Source: a virus. Taken from it: a DNA stretch of 64,000 nt. A program made the position numbers and the translations under genes. The notes beneath the pieces were generated by a model. The model was given only the letters and a program-made list of their open reading frames with translations. It did no database searches and was not told the DNA's origin. The stretch covers positions 1 to 64,000 of IMG/VR virus record IMGVR_UViG_3300010885_015027, one strand, 5' to 3'. Shown piece after piece: positions 32,532 to 40,583 of this stretch; the first letter of the stretch is position 1, and every line of letters begins with the position of its first letter.

Positions 32532-33935
32532 ATGAATGTTGAACACCTGGTTTTAAAAAATCTATTACATAATGAAGAATTTGTACGATCTGTATTGCCA
32601 TTCATAAAACAAGAATATTTTTCTGATTCTAATGATCGGGCAATATTTAATTTTATCAAAACATTCGTTAATGAATACAATAAACAAGCTACTCCAGAAG
32701 CCATTAAAATTTTGGCTTCTGAATCCAAAAAGATTAGGATTGAAGATGCAGAAGTAATCTCTAATTTATTGGATTCTTGGCATACTTCTGAATCCACAGA
32801 ATTAGCTTTCTTGATTAATCAGACAGAAATCTTTTGTAAAGATAAAGCTCTGCATAATGCGATCTTAGATTCTATCAAAATCATCACTGATGTTAAAGAC
32901 ACTAGAGAAAAAGGATCAATTCCTGAGATCTTAAAAGAAGCACTTGCTATTACTTTTGATCCTTCAGTTGGCCATGATTTAGTTTGTGATGCTGAAACGA
33001 GATACGATTTCTATCATAAGAAAGAAGAAAGAATTCGTTTTGATATTCAGAATTTAAATTATATTACCGGAGGAGGAATCCCTCGTAAAACACTTAACAT
33101 TATTGTAGCTGGTGTGAATGTTGGAAAATCACTTGCAATGTGTCATATGGCTTCTGCTAATATGATTAATGGCAAGAATGTGTTGTATATTACATGTGAA
33201 ATGGCTGAAGAAAGAATTGCTGAAAGAATCGATGCCAATCTTCTAGATCTTTCGTTAGATACTTTGCGACAAGTAACAAAGAAACAATTTATGTCATTGA
33301 TTGACAATCTAAAGAATAGAACTACTGGTAAATTGGTTATCAAGGAATACCCTACTGGTTCTGCGAACGTATCGCATTTTAGATATCTTCTACATGAACT
33401 TGCCATTAAGAAGAATTTTATCCCAGATATTATCTATATTGATTATTTGAATATCTGTTCTTCGTCAAGAATTAAAAATAACGGACTAGCTAATTCTTAT
33501 ACATTAGTTAAATCTATTGCTGAAGAAGTTCGTGGATTAGCTGTTGAGGCGAATCTACCAATTGTTACAGCAACACAATTTACAAGATCTGGCGCTTCTG
33601 ATTCTGATGCTGATATGTCTGATATTGCAGAAAGTTTCGGAGTTGCCGCCACTGCCGATTTAGCAATTGCTCTGATTAATACTGAAGAATTAGAAACTCT
33701 TGGTCAATTAATGATTAAACAATTGAAGAATAGATATAATGATGTGACCAAGAATAAGAAATTCTTAGTTGGGATTGACAGAAGCAAGATGAGGCTTTTT
33801 GATATTGGGGATATTCAAATTGATGATAGTGATAGCGGTTTACATGATCCTTATAAAGATCATTCGTATGGTAAAACGCAGAGCTCTTCAGGTGGGTCTT
33901 CTTATAAGAAGAATTTTGACGGGTTTAAATTCTGA
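32532..33935 (+). CDS. 41: Replicative helicase gp41 (DnaB-like)
   Basis: A 467-residue hexameric 5-prime to 3-prime helicase. N-terminal helical domain, then YITGGGIPRKTLNIIVAGVNVGKSLA (Walker A, about residue 200), ITCEMAEERIAERI, Walker B DIIYIDYLNIC (about 303), and the ATQFTRSG motif. A disordered Ser/Gly tail follows. Promoter TTGACT-TATAAT directly upstream leaves a very short leader. Confidence 0.96.
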   Translation: MNVEHLVLKNLLHNEEFVRSVLPFIKQEYFSDSNDRAIFNFIKTFVNEYNKQATPEAIKILASESKKIRIEDAEVISNLLDSWHTSESTELAFLINQTEIFCKDKALHNAILDSIKIITDVKDTREKGSIPEILKEALAITFDPSVGHDLVCDAETRYDFYHKKEERIRFDIQNLNYITGGGIPRKTLNIIVAGVNVGKSLAMCHMASANMINGKNVLYITCEMAEERIAERIDANLLDLSLDTLRQVTKKQFMSLIDNLKNRTTGKLVIKEYPTGSANVSHFRYLLHELAIKKNFIPDIIYIDYLNICSSSRIKNNGLANSYTLVKSIAEEVRGLAVEANLPIVTATQFTRSGASDSDADMSDIAESFGVAATADLAIALINTEELETLGQLMIKQLKNRYNDVTKNKKFLVGIDRSKMRLFDIGDIQIDDSDSGLHDPYKDHSYGKTQSSSGGSSYKKNFDGFKF

Positions 33936-33944
33936 TAAAATGAA

Positions 33945-33964
33945 AGGGAACCTTACGGTTCCCT
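33945..33964. terminator. Bidirectional terminator between gene 41 and rnlA
   Basis: AGGGAACC-TTAC-GGTTCCCT 8-bp hairpin at the convergent junction; it overlaps the last codons of rnlA. Confidence 0.75.
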
Positions 33965-35089
33965 GTAATTTAAACGTTCTACGAGAATATCTAAAACTTT
34001 TTCCGGTTGCATAATAGACAACCAATCTACTGCCGTATTAATCTTTCCAGATCTTCTCATATAGAAATATGAGTGTATTTGTAGATTGAAAGTTTTCTGA
34101 ACAAAAAGAGCGAATTCTTTCTGAGTCTTATCAAGCCACTTTTCTTCTACGATATCAGAATCCCATTCAGCATCCAGGAGTTCCGCAGTCCTATCCAAAT
34201 ATATTTTAATATCATCGAATCTAATTTTAAGATCAGGAAAATAAGCAAATAATTCAGAATCTTCCCCAGTACGGATTAGCTCAATAATCCGGATATCATT
34301 GAGACAATTCTTAGAGTGATGAATTAAAACATATTTCTCAGATTTAACTTTGATCCGATTAAAGTTCTTATCAACAAGAACAAATCCTTCTTGTTGCGAA
34401 GGATCCAATTCTTTCGCCGCAATCAAGATCTCTTCGATGGTTGTCATGGGAAATGACCGGACAACATCAAAACACTCACGATATAAATTAACTGGAAACT
34501 CGACACCAGTTTCGTTATCACGAACACCGATAAGAGTTAATTTTCCATTATTGGATAACTGGGAGGTAACGATGCGATTATATTTTGATGTTAATTCGAA
34601 TAGATAAGTGTTCCTAGGATCCAGATTTGCAGTTGCGGAATAAGCCTGCTTATGGAAAGTTTCCCAGAATAGCTCGGCGAAAGTGAATGGATGATCTCCC
34701 ACAGTTCCATTGGCAGCAGGAGATCCTTTGGTGGCAACATTCCACTTACCAACATAATGATACAAGATCATTAATGATCCATCAATCTTCTCCTGCGCAA
34801 CAAATGCGGACCAATCAAACGTGCCGCCATCAATGACGTCCTCACCCCAATTAAAGAAACGATCAAATGGGCGAGAGATTACTTTCCAGTCATTAGCACG
34901 ATCAAGAATGATTCCACGAGATTCCCGAACCATCGGATGATCTTTAATTTTCGAAGAACTAATTTGATCATATGTGAATTGGTATAGATCTGGATAATCA
35001 TTATGTTGTTTTGAGAAGATACCATATTCCGATGATAACTTCAACCGATCACCGTGATTATCTAACAGAAATTTCTGCAGTGTTAACAT
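33953..35089 (-). CDS. rnlA: RNA ligase 1 (RnlA)
   Basis: A 378-residue ATP-dependent RNA ligase. Upstream RSRGIILDRANDWKVISRPFDRFFNWGE is the family hallmark. Motif I EKIDGS (about 107), motif III-like RNTYLFELTSKYNRIV, motif IV EGFVLVD and motif V IKVKSEKYV follow. It matches T4 RnlA (374 residues) and completes tRNA repair with PseT. Confidence 0.95.
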   Translation of the reverse strand: MLTLQKFLLDNHGDRLKLSSEYGIFSKQHNDYPDLYQFTYDQISSSKIKDHPMVRESRGIILDRANDWKVISRPFDRFFNWGEDVIDGGTFDWSAFVAQEKIDGSLMILYHYVGKWNVATKGSPAANGTVGDHPFTFAELFWETFHKQAYSATANLDPRNTYLFELTSKYNRIVTSQLSNNGKLTLIGVRDNETGVEFPVNLYRECFDVVRSFPMTTIEEILIAAKELDPSQQEGFVLVDKNFNRIKVKSEKYVLIHHSKNCLNDIRIIELIRTGEDSELFAYFPDLKIRFDDIKIYLDRTAELLDAEWDSDIVEEKWLDKTQKEFALFVQKTFNLQIHSYFYMRRSGKINTAVDWLSIMQPEKVLDILVERLNYREP

Positions 35090-35118
35090 ATTAATGTCCT
35101 AAAATTTTATTTAGTTTG

Positions 35119-35397
35119 TCAAAACATATCTACGAAAATTGTATTCTTATTATTTCTCATTTCTTCGACCCAGGTCAAAAATTCATAGATTGCGGATTGA
35201 TTGTAATACCGATTTTCTGATCCGAAACGTACTGCGAGACTTTCCATTTCATCTACACATTGTTGAATCGGATCTGGTGAATTGATAATGCGTGAGGAGG
35301 TAGCCCAATTAAATTGAGGAATCGGAGCTTCTTCGATCATTTCTCCGAAGATAAGATCATTATCTGTCTGCGTGAAAAACTTAACATTCATGCTCAT
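35119..35397 (-). CDS. Small hypothetical protein (92 aa)
   Basis: Acidic, helical C-terminal half (VDEMESLAVRFGSENRYYNQ, then YEFLTWVEEMRNNK). Same strand and close spacing as rnlA and the 35408 gene, so probably one unit. Not recognised. Confidence 0.65.
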   Translation of the reverse strand: MSMNVKFFTQTDNDLIFGEMIEEAPIPQFNWATSSRIINSPDPIQQCVDEMESLAVRFGSENRYYNQSAIYEFLTWVEEMRNNKNTIFVDMF

Positions 35398-35407
35398 AAT
35401 AGTAGTT

Positions 35408-35689
35408 CTAGAAAAGGCAACCGTTGAGTTCCCATTGATCTAATGTTTCTTCGATTTCAGAATCAGAATCAGAGTCGTCGTAATAAATTCCAAATAGATC
35501 ATCTGGAAGATCTAAATCGATTAACTCGTTTTCGTGTTGATCACGATAATGTCTAGCCCAACGTTGCAGTCGGCGACATTCAAAACGCATAAAGAAATCG
35601 CCTCCGTCATATTTCTTGATCAATAGTACATTTACTGCATCGTCAATCGCCATCAAAAAAAGTTCACGATGATTTGTTGGATATTTCAT
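35408..35689 (-). CDS. Small hypothetical protein (93 aa)
   Basis: A 93-residue protein with a basic aromatic middle (FFMRFECRRLQRWARHYRDQHE) and a very acidic end (YYDDSDSDSEIEETLDQWE). Two in-frame AT-rich genes flank it at about 10-60 nt. Not recognised. Confidence 0.65.
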   Translation of the reverse strand: MKYPTNHRELFLMAIDDAVNVLLIKKYDGGDFFMRFECRRLQRWARHYRDQHENELIDLDLPDDLFGIYYDDSDSDSEIEETLDQWELNGCLF

Positions 35690-35750
35690 ATTAAAAATTT
35701 AGATCCTCTAGTTAATTCTTCTAGACAAAACACATGTTCAAATCGAATAT

Positions 35751-36077
35751 TTAACATTCAAATATAGCTTCAAGAAAATCGTCAGCAAGGGCAAGATCCG
35801 GATACTTCTCAATTAACATCATTTTAATATCATAGTCGCCAGCGGAAAATTCATTCAGATCTTCAATACTGAGAAGAGCTAATGTCTTTTCAATTTTCTC
35901 AATCTGATCAAGATCGAACGATCTAGAAACTTCACGATTCTCCGCATCAGACCAAACCTTATAGGACTTCTTGACAGTTTGGGACTTCGTTTGACGGAGG
36001 TCTTCATCCGCACGAAGAAAATTAATCGCAGCGAGAAGAACGGGGCAATTCATTTTAGTGATAATAATCTTTTCCAT
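35751..36077 (-). CDS. Hypothetical protein (108 aa)
   Basis: Start set at ATG 36077 (MEKIIITKMNCPVLLAAINF), 8 nt after a TACAAT -10 that belongs to the recurrent GGAACA/AAGG promoter type; the longer frame reads through that promoter. Helical and acidic at the C-terminus. Divergent from the 36431 gene across the R6-B2-R7 island. Confidence 0.7.
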   Translation of the reverse strand: MEKIIITKMNCPVLLAAINFLRADEDLRQTKSQTVKKSYKVWSDAENREVSRSFDLDQIEKIEKTLALLSIEDLNEFSAGDYDIKMMLIEKYPDLALADDFLEAIFEC

Positions 36078-36125
36078 AGAACCATTGTACCTTATTGGAA
36101 CACCCAAAGCAAGGGAATCTCGAAA

Positions 36126-36184
36126 CTATATTCTATTTAGTTTCAATCACTTGCACCAAGTCGTTGAAAACAAAGGAGATATAG
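36126..36184. repeat. Hairpin repeat R6 (diverged)
   Basis: R copy with a substituted left arm (actatattctatttagtttcaa) still pairing partly with ttgaaaacaaaggagatatagt. Left border of element B2. Confidence 0.7.
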
Positions 36185-36323
36185 TTTTGTGATCTCTGTG
36201 GACGATTTATTGCGATCCAACGTACCCTAGGACCTCCAAAGCCCACCGATTCGTTGCAGCTCATCTGGAGGATCGTGAGAGGATCGTGAGAACGATCAAG
36301 ACCAAATTAACCAAGAATAAACT
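36185..36323 (+). ncRNA. Candidate structured RNA element B2
   Basis: Second copy of element B. It shares with B1 the invariant ACCGATTCGTTGCAGCTCAT, the CTCCA/TGGAG pair and tandem GGATCGT units. The upstream helix differs (GCGATCC opposite GGATCGT). It lies between divergent promoters, flanked by R6 and R7, with no ORF. Confidence 0.4.
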
Positions 36324-36380
36324 GTATCTCCTTCTGAATCAGTCACTTGCAAGGAGTCACTGAAAACAAAGGAGATATTC
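36324..36380. repeat. Hairpin repeat R7
   Basis: R copy oriented like R4/R5, followed by the GAGGCCTCCTTGCTAT tail and promoter of the 36431 gene. Confidence 0.8.
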
Positions 36381-36393
36381 TTTCGAGGCCTCC

Positions 36394-36422
36394 TTGCTAT
36401 TGATGTTCCACTAAGGTATAAT
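36394..36422 (+). promoter_or_regulatory. Early promoter for the 36431 gene
   Basis: TTGCTA, 17 bp, TATAAT, then GGTTCTATATG; same module as at 17543 and 58717. Confidence 0.85.
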
Positions 36423-36430
36423 GGTTCTAT

Positions 36431-37183
36431 ATGAAAAAGTTAACTGCTGACGAATATCGCCAACTTTCTCGTGGTCAGATTCAAGAGCGTGAGGATTCGT
36501 TCGATCGATGCGACACCGATGGATTTCTCTCTCAATGGGCTTCGGGTATCAATTCAAATCTGAATCTGAGATTAGCCGAATTGGCTGAAGCTGGATGGGT
36601 TTCTGAATTTCCTGGTCTTTTCGACATCAAAACTGGTGAGCGTGTTCAAGCAAAGATTATCTATGTCAAAGATCGGTTCTCTTATAATGGTGCTCTGAAG
36701 TCACTTTGGGCGATTATCGATCCCAAAACTGAAAAGTTCACTGGCGTCTTTCTTCCTGAAGGCGAAAATTCTCGAAAGCAGAAGAAACTAGGATTCTTTC
36801 AGAAGAAAGAAATCGCCCCTGCTTATGCCAAAATCGACGGCGTTGGTCGTGGTCTTTCCGGTTCGGTTTGGATTTCTGTGTATCGCACAGATGGTGGTTA
36901 TCCCAAGGAGATGCGATCGGCGGTCACGACACGTGAAGAAGTTGTTGAATATATCATCCAGAATAAAACGGATAATCTTGAGTTGATTTCAACCTCGAAT
37001 AAAGTTTCTTCCAACGGAAAGGACTATATTCAGATATCCTTCAAAAATGGAAATTGTGGGATTTTGCTCGATGTTTATGGGCCGAAGTTTATTCTTGGTA
37101 AACAAACCATCGATCGTTCTGCTCGACCCACATTTAATTCTATCGATGATACTCTTGAGTATATTAATCGGACCCGTGAATAG
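36431..37183 (+). CDS. Hypothetical protein (250 aa)
   Basis: MKKLTADEYRQLSRGQIQER then a domain with FPGLFDIKTGERVQAKIIYVKDRFSYNGALKSLWAI and KIDGVGRGLSGSVWISVYRT. Reminiscent of uncharacterised proteins of large phages. The ATG follows the promoter by 8 nt (leaderless). GC content is higher than neighbours, as with other genes attached to R elements. Confidence 0.75.
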   Translation: MKKLTADEYRQLSRGQIQEREDSFDRCDTDGFLSQWASGINSNLNLRLAELAEAGWVSEFPGLFDIKTGERVQAKIIYVKDRFSYNGALKSLWAIIDPKTEKFTGVFLPEGENSRKQKKLGFFQKKEIAPAYAKIDGVGRGLSGSVWISVYRTDGGYPKEMRSAVTTREEVVEYIIQNKTDNLELISTSNKVSSNGKDYIQISFKNGNCGILLDVYGPKFILGKQTIDRSARPTFNSIDDTLEYINRTRE

Positions 37184-37214
37184 TCTTGCTTGATTAAACG
37201 AAAATGGAGTTATT

Positions 37215-37466
37215 ATGTCTAATCTTAGTATCCCATACAGAATAATTAGATGGGCGATTTTTCGCCTGGAAATTTTATTACATCACACACCAGAAGATCG
37301 TGCTCTTGTAGAAGTTAGGGCAAATATCCAAGACAGAAAAGGGTGTGTCGACACACACCGTGCTGTAGTGAGTAATCTATTCGGAGAGTATTCTCAAGAA
37401 CTGAGAGATATTAATACACTCATACGATTTCAAGAGTTTAAGAACAAGAGAAAAGATGGCCTGTAA
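37215..37466 (+). CDS. Small hypothetical protein (83 aa)
   Basis: Basic, helical protein (SIPYRIIRWAIFRLEILLHH... QELRDINTLIRFQEFKNKRK). AATGGAGTTATT provides a ribosome site. Not recognised. It is followed after 8 nt by the metallopeptidase. Confidence 0.7.
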   Translation: MSNLSIPYRIIRWAIFRLEILLHHTPEDRALVEVRANIQDRKGCVDTHRAVVSNLFGEYSQELRDINTLIRFQEFKNKRKDGL

Positions 37467-37474
37467 CAAAGATC

Positions 37475-37912
37475 ATGATTACAACCGACCAGGGAATCAA
37501 CAATCTAGAAATTCTGATGGATTTCATCCAACAAACTCTGTCCACAGAAATAAATTTTTTCCCATTCGGTGAGGATAATAACGAATTTCCTGTAGACGCT
37601 TGTGTGTTTCTGTGTGAAGGTTCACATGTTATTGACATTTATGTTGATGATATATCCTCTAATCTTGAGGCTATAATATCTTGTCTAATACATGAGATGG
37701 GTCATATTCTGTGTTATGAACAAGTTGGAAATAATCACACTGAACAGGACGCTTGGGACGCCGCAGTACTGGGTCTTCCGAAAGAATTAATCCCAGAAAC
37801 ATTCGAAGGAATTAAGGAATATTCTCTTTCAGAATATGATGAAATAGAAGAGGATAGTAATCGACATCCCAATTTATTCAATATTTTATATAATTTCCTG
37901 AATTATAAATAA
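37475..37912 (+). CDS. HEIGH-type metallopeptidase-like protein 2
   Basis: A 145-residue paralog of the 23889 product with LIHEMGHILCYEQ (about residue 72) and a downstream HTEQDAWDAAVLGLP. The acidic C-terminal tail is its own. Both proteins share an N-terminal strand pattern before the zinc helix. Substrate unknown. The last codons overlap the late promoter of the tmRNA gene. Confidence 0.72.
   Translation: MITTDQGINNLEILMDFIQQTLSTEINFFPFGEDNNEFPVDACVFLCEGSHVIDIYVDDISSNLEAIISCLIHEMGHILCYEQVGNNHTEQDAWDAAVLGLPKELIPETFEGIKEYSLSEYDEIEEDSNRHPNLFNILYNFLNYK
37904..37911 (+). promoter_or_regulatory. Late promoter of the tmRNA gene
   Basis: Perfect TATAAATA embedded in the metallopeptidase stop region. 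A late transcript would begin near 37918, just before the acceptor piece. Confidence 0.7.
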
Positions 37913-37917
37913 TATTT

Positions 37918-38186
37918 GTTGAGTGATGATCTAGACTGAAAGCTTCTTGGACGGGAGTTCGACTCTCCCCTCATCCACCAAAAGTACATTCGATACGAGA
38001 GTGTATTTTTGATGGGTGAGCAATTGGTTTCGACAGGATGAACTAGGAACAGGGAATTCAACCAGTAGACGACTACTGTAACAAGCGTAAACTATAACTG
38101 TCAATACAAATGTAATGGCAATGAGTGCCGCAGCTTAGGCTGTAACACTCGGGGGAATTATCCCTTGCAACAGAAAATAATTGAAA
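37918..38186 (+). ncRNA. ssrA: Circularly permuted (two-piece) tmRNA
   Basis: The acceptor piece comes first: T-arm GGGAG-TTCGACT-CTCCC (37953-37969), acceptor strand CTCATCC (37970-37976), A and CCA ending at 37980. A 33-nt intervening segment follows, then the coding piece starting GGGTGAG (38014-38020) and the tmRNA hallmark GGTTTCGACAGG. GGGTGAG/CTCATCC pairs fully with a G-U at the third position, the alanine identity element. The likely tag frame is 38103-38138, NTNVMAMSAAA then TAG, with the stop in a CAGC/GCTG hairpin. The permuted gene rescues stalled ribosomes after processing into two RNAs. Exact mature ends are estimates. Confidence 0.9.
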
Positions 38187-38216
38187 AATGGAGGGACCCA
38201 AATCCCTCCATTTTCA
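38187..38216 (+). terminator. Terminator of the tmRNA gene
   Basis: TGGAGGGA-CCCAAA-TCCCTCCA 8-bp hairpin followed by TTTTC. Confidence 0.9.
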
Positions 38217-38297
38217 CATTTGAAATACAAGACTGATTATAGTAGCAATTTAAAGCTAAATATATGTGTTCTTATGTAATTTAAAGAGACGTGAACC

Positions 38298-39410
38298 ATG
38301 AAACCCACCCCACTAATATTAATCGCACATAAAGATTCAAAAGTACACCACCCAAATGCTTGTCATATTGGTTTAGGTGTAACAGCCAATAACACAGCCA
38401 ATTTCTTAAACAAATATAACATTCCAGCGATAGCAGTATCTGTAATTGATGGATATGATCTTAGGGATGGATTGATAGATAATAGATGGGGAAACGTGAC
38501 ACATGTTGTTATGTGTGCGCCATTTTTTGATACACAATTCTTACATAATTTATGTTTAAAATTTCCAGATATAAGATTTACAATAACATATCACTCTAAT
38601 GCTGGATTTCTTGGTGTTGATCAATGGGCAATGGGTGTTATCGGGGAACAGATAACAGAACAATCATTATGCTCAAATTTTAATGTTTCCGTTAACAGTA
38701 AGAAATTCGCTAATGTCTTGAATAAGATATACGACACTCAACCTATAAATGTATTGCCCAATTTGTATACATTAAATTCAAATACCATTTATCCTGTTAA
38801 GAAGAAGTGGACGAATAGAAAGATTCTTAAGATTGGTACTTTTTGTGCAATCAGATCTCTTAAAAATATTCCAACAGCAGCATTTGCGGCCGCAATATTA
38901 TGTAAGAAATATGGAATTACAGTAGAATTTTGTATTATGAAAGGAAGAGAAGAAGACATATTAGCAGAAAAGATTGTCAACGGAATAGAGAGATTATTTT
39001 CTCATATTCCTAATCTAAGATTGGTACAATACGGGTGGCGTGAATGGAATGCATTTAGGGATGAAGTTGTGTCTGAGATGGATATTCTAATTCAGACTTC
39101 TTTCACAGAAAGTTTTAATATTGTGACAGCTGATGGTATTTATTGTGGTATTCCTTCTGTTGTTGGTGAAGCTATTGATTGGATTCCAAATTATTGGAAA
39201 GCAAATGTTGATGATGCAGCTGATGTTGCGAGAGTAGCAGAAAAATTAATGTTTACTGATTCTACATCAGACGACGGGTATGCGAAATTAGTCGATCATA
39301 ATAATGAAGCATTAGAATTATGGAAGGCTTGGATTACACCTCCTCACCCAGAAAAGAAGAATTGTTATATTAAGAAATTCTTTGGAAAGCTTAAAAATAT
39401 ATTTTCATGA
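38298..39410 (+). CDS. GT-B glycosyltransferase
   Basis: A 370-residue protein with two Rossmann-like halves. The C-terminal ETWo-like segment TESFNIVTADGIYCGIPSVVGEAIDW holds the E-x7-E type sugar-nucleotide site of group 1 (GT4) glycosyltransferases. It could modify phage DNA, a virion protein or the host surface; T4 glucosylates DNA, but this is not an obvious Agt or Bgt homologue. It lies between the tmRNA and the ClpA-like gene. Confidence 0.8.
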   Translation: MKPTPLILIAHKDSKVHHPNACHIGLGVTANNTANFLNKYNIPAIAVSVIDGYDLRDGLIDNRWGNVTHVVMCAPFFDTQFLHNLCLKFPDIRFTITYHSNAGFLGVDQWAMGVIGEQITEQSLCSNFNVSVNSKKFANVLNKIYDTQPINVLPNLYTLNSNTIYPVKKKWTNRKILKIGTFCAIRSLKNIPTAAFAAAILCKKYGITVEFCIMKGREEDILAEKIVNGIERLFSHIPNLRLVQYGWREWNAFRDEVVSEMDILIQTSFTESFNIVTADGIYCGIPSVVGEAIDWIPNYWKANVDDAADVARVAEKLMFTDSTSDDGYAKLVDHNNEALELWKAWITPPHPEKKNCYIKKFFGKLKNIFS

Positions 39411-39498
39411 ATCATCCATTGTCCAGAAGACTTACTAAGAATTATATACAGAAGTTCTGATTAGAAGAGCATTACTCTTAGCAACAGAAAATAATTGA

Positions 39499-39525
39499 TG
39501 GTGTCGCTTCGGTGACACCATTCAC
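39499..39525 (+). terminator. Intrinsic terminator after glycosyltransferase
   Basis: TGGTGTCGC-TTCG-GTGACACCA stem of 9 bp with a stable TTCG loop. It is preceded by GCAACAGAAAATAATTGA, the same 18 nt that precede the tmRNA terminator. Confidence 0.75.
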
Positions 39526-39563
39526 GCATTAATACAATAAATAAATTTAGGAGGAATAATTAC

Positions 39564-40583
39564 ATGATCCTAAATTCTAAAAATCTTTCCGGAAAAGCAA
39601 AAGAACTGCAAGATCGCTTGAATTCTGTTGTTGTAGGTCAAGAAGAAGCTGTTAAAGAATTAGCAATTACTACACAAAAATTCTTCCATGGTCTATCTGA
39701 TCCTAAGAAACCAATTACATCATTATTCTTTGCGGGAAAAACTGGTTGCGGTAAAACCAAAGTTGCAGAAGAATTGGCAAAGTTTTTTGGTATAACTAAA
39801 TTCATGAAAGTTAATTGTGGTGAATTCCAACAATCTCATGAGATCGCCAAATTGATAGGTTCTCCTCCTGGTTATATTGGACACTCAGAAACTAAAGCTT
39901 TCTTCAATAAGAAAGATGTAGAAGGACATTCACCAAATATAATATTATTTGATGAAGTCGAAAAGGCTACAGATTCTCTGTTCCATTTACTCCTCTCTAT
40001 CTTAGATAAGGGTGAGATTAAATTAGGAAATAATGATGTAGTAGATTTTAAAAATTGTTTTATTATCTTCACTTCAAATATTGGTGTAGAAGAAACAAAA
40101 AATAGATCTAAGAGAATAGGTTTCTTAGATAATAAGATTGGTGAAGGTGAAGAAGACCTCCTATTGAATAAATCTATGAAATCTAAATTTCGTCCAGAAT
40201 TTATCAATAGAATCGATTCTACCATACGTTTTAACACTCTATCAAAAGATCATATGAAGAAAATTCTTGAGTTAGAATTATCCAAAATTCAATATAGAAT
40301 TATGTCTTCTAAAATTATTAAAAAGAAGATCTATTTTGTTATGAATGCAGAAACGAAAAACTGGATAATCGATGAAGGATTTTCAGAAGAATTTGGTGCT
40401 AGAAATCTTAAGAGGATTATATCTAAGGCAATAGAAATACCTCTCTCATGTGTCCTCGGAGACGGACAACTTGAATCGGGAGATGTTATTGAGATTAAAA
40501 AAATAGAAGGTGAAGAAGACCTTGTCTTCGAGAAAGCTCTGTTCAAGCGTTCCAATAATAAAATTCTATCATTAGAATACTAA
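39564..40583 (+). CDS. ClpA-like AAA+ unfoldase with ClpP-docking loop
   Basis: A 339-residue single-ring AAA+ protein equal to the D2 module of ClpA/ClpB. Walker A GKTGCGKT (58-65), pore loop GYIG (103-106), Walker B DEVEKA (130-135), sensor TSNIG and arginine finger RPEFINRID. A surface tripeptide I-G-F (185-187) sits where ClpA has its IGL loop for ClpP binding; ClpB lacks this. No N-terminal adaptor domain. Partner is probably the ClpP at 61037. Ribosome site AGGAGG. Confidence 0.88.
   Translation: MILNSKNLSGKAKELQDRLNSVVVGQEEAVKELAITTQKFFHGLSDPKKPITSLFFAGKTGCGKTKVAEELAKFFGITKFMKVNCGEFQQSHEIAKLIGSPPGYIGHSETKAFFNKKDVEGHSPNIILFDEVEKATDSLFHLLLSILDKGEIKLGNNDVVDFKNCFIIFTSNIGVEETKNRSKRIGFLDNKIGEGEEDLLLNKSMKSKFRPEFINRIDSTIRFNTLSKDHMKKILELELSKIQYRIMSSKIIKKKIYFVMNAETKNWIIDEGFSEEFGARNLKRIISKAIEIPLSCVLGDGQLESGDVIEIKKIEGEEDLVFEKALFKRSNNKILSLEY

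Noticed and set aside
39409-39462. 17-codon ORF overlapping the glycosyltransferase stop
   Set aside because: Too short and basic, with no conservation clue; left unannotated.
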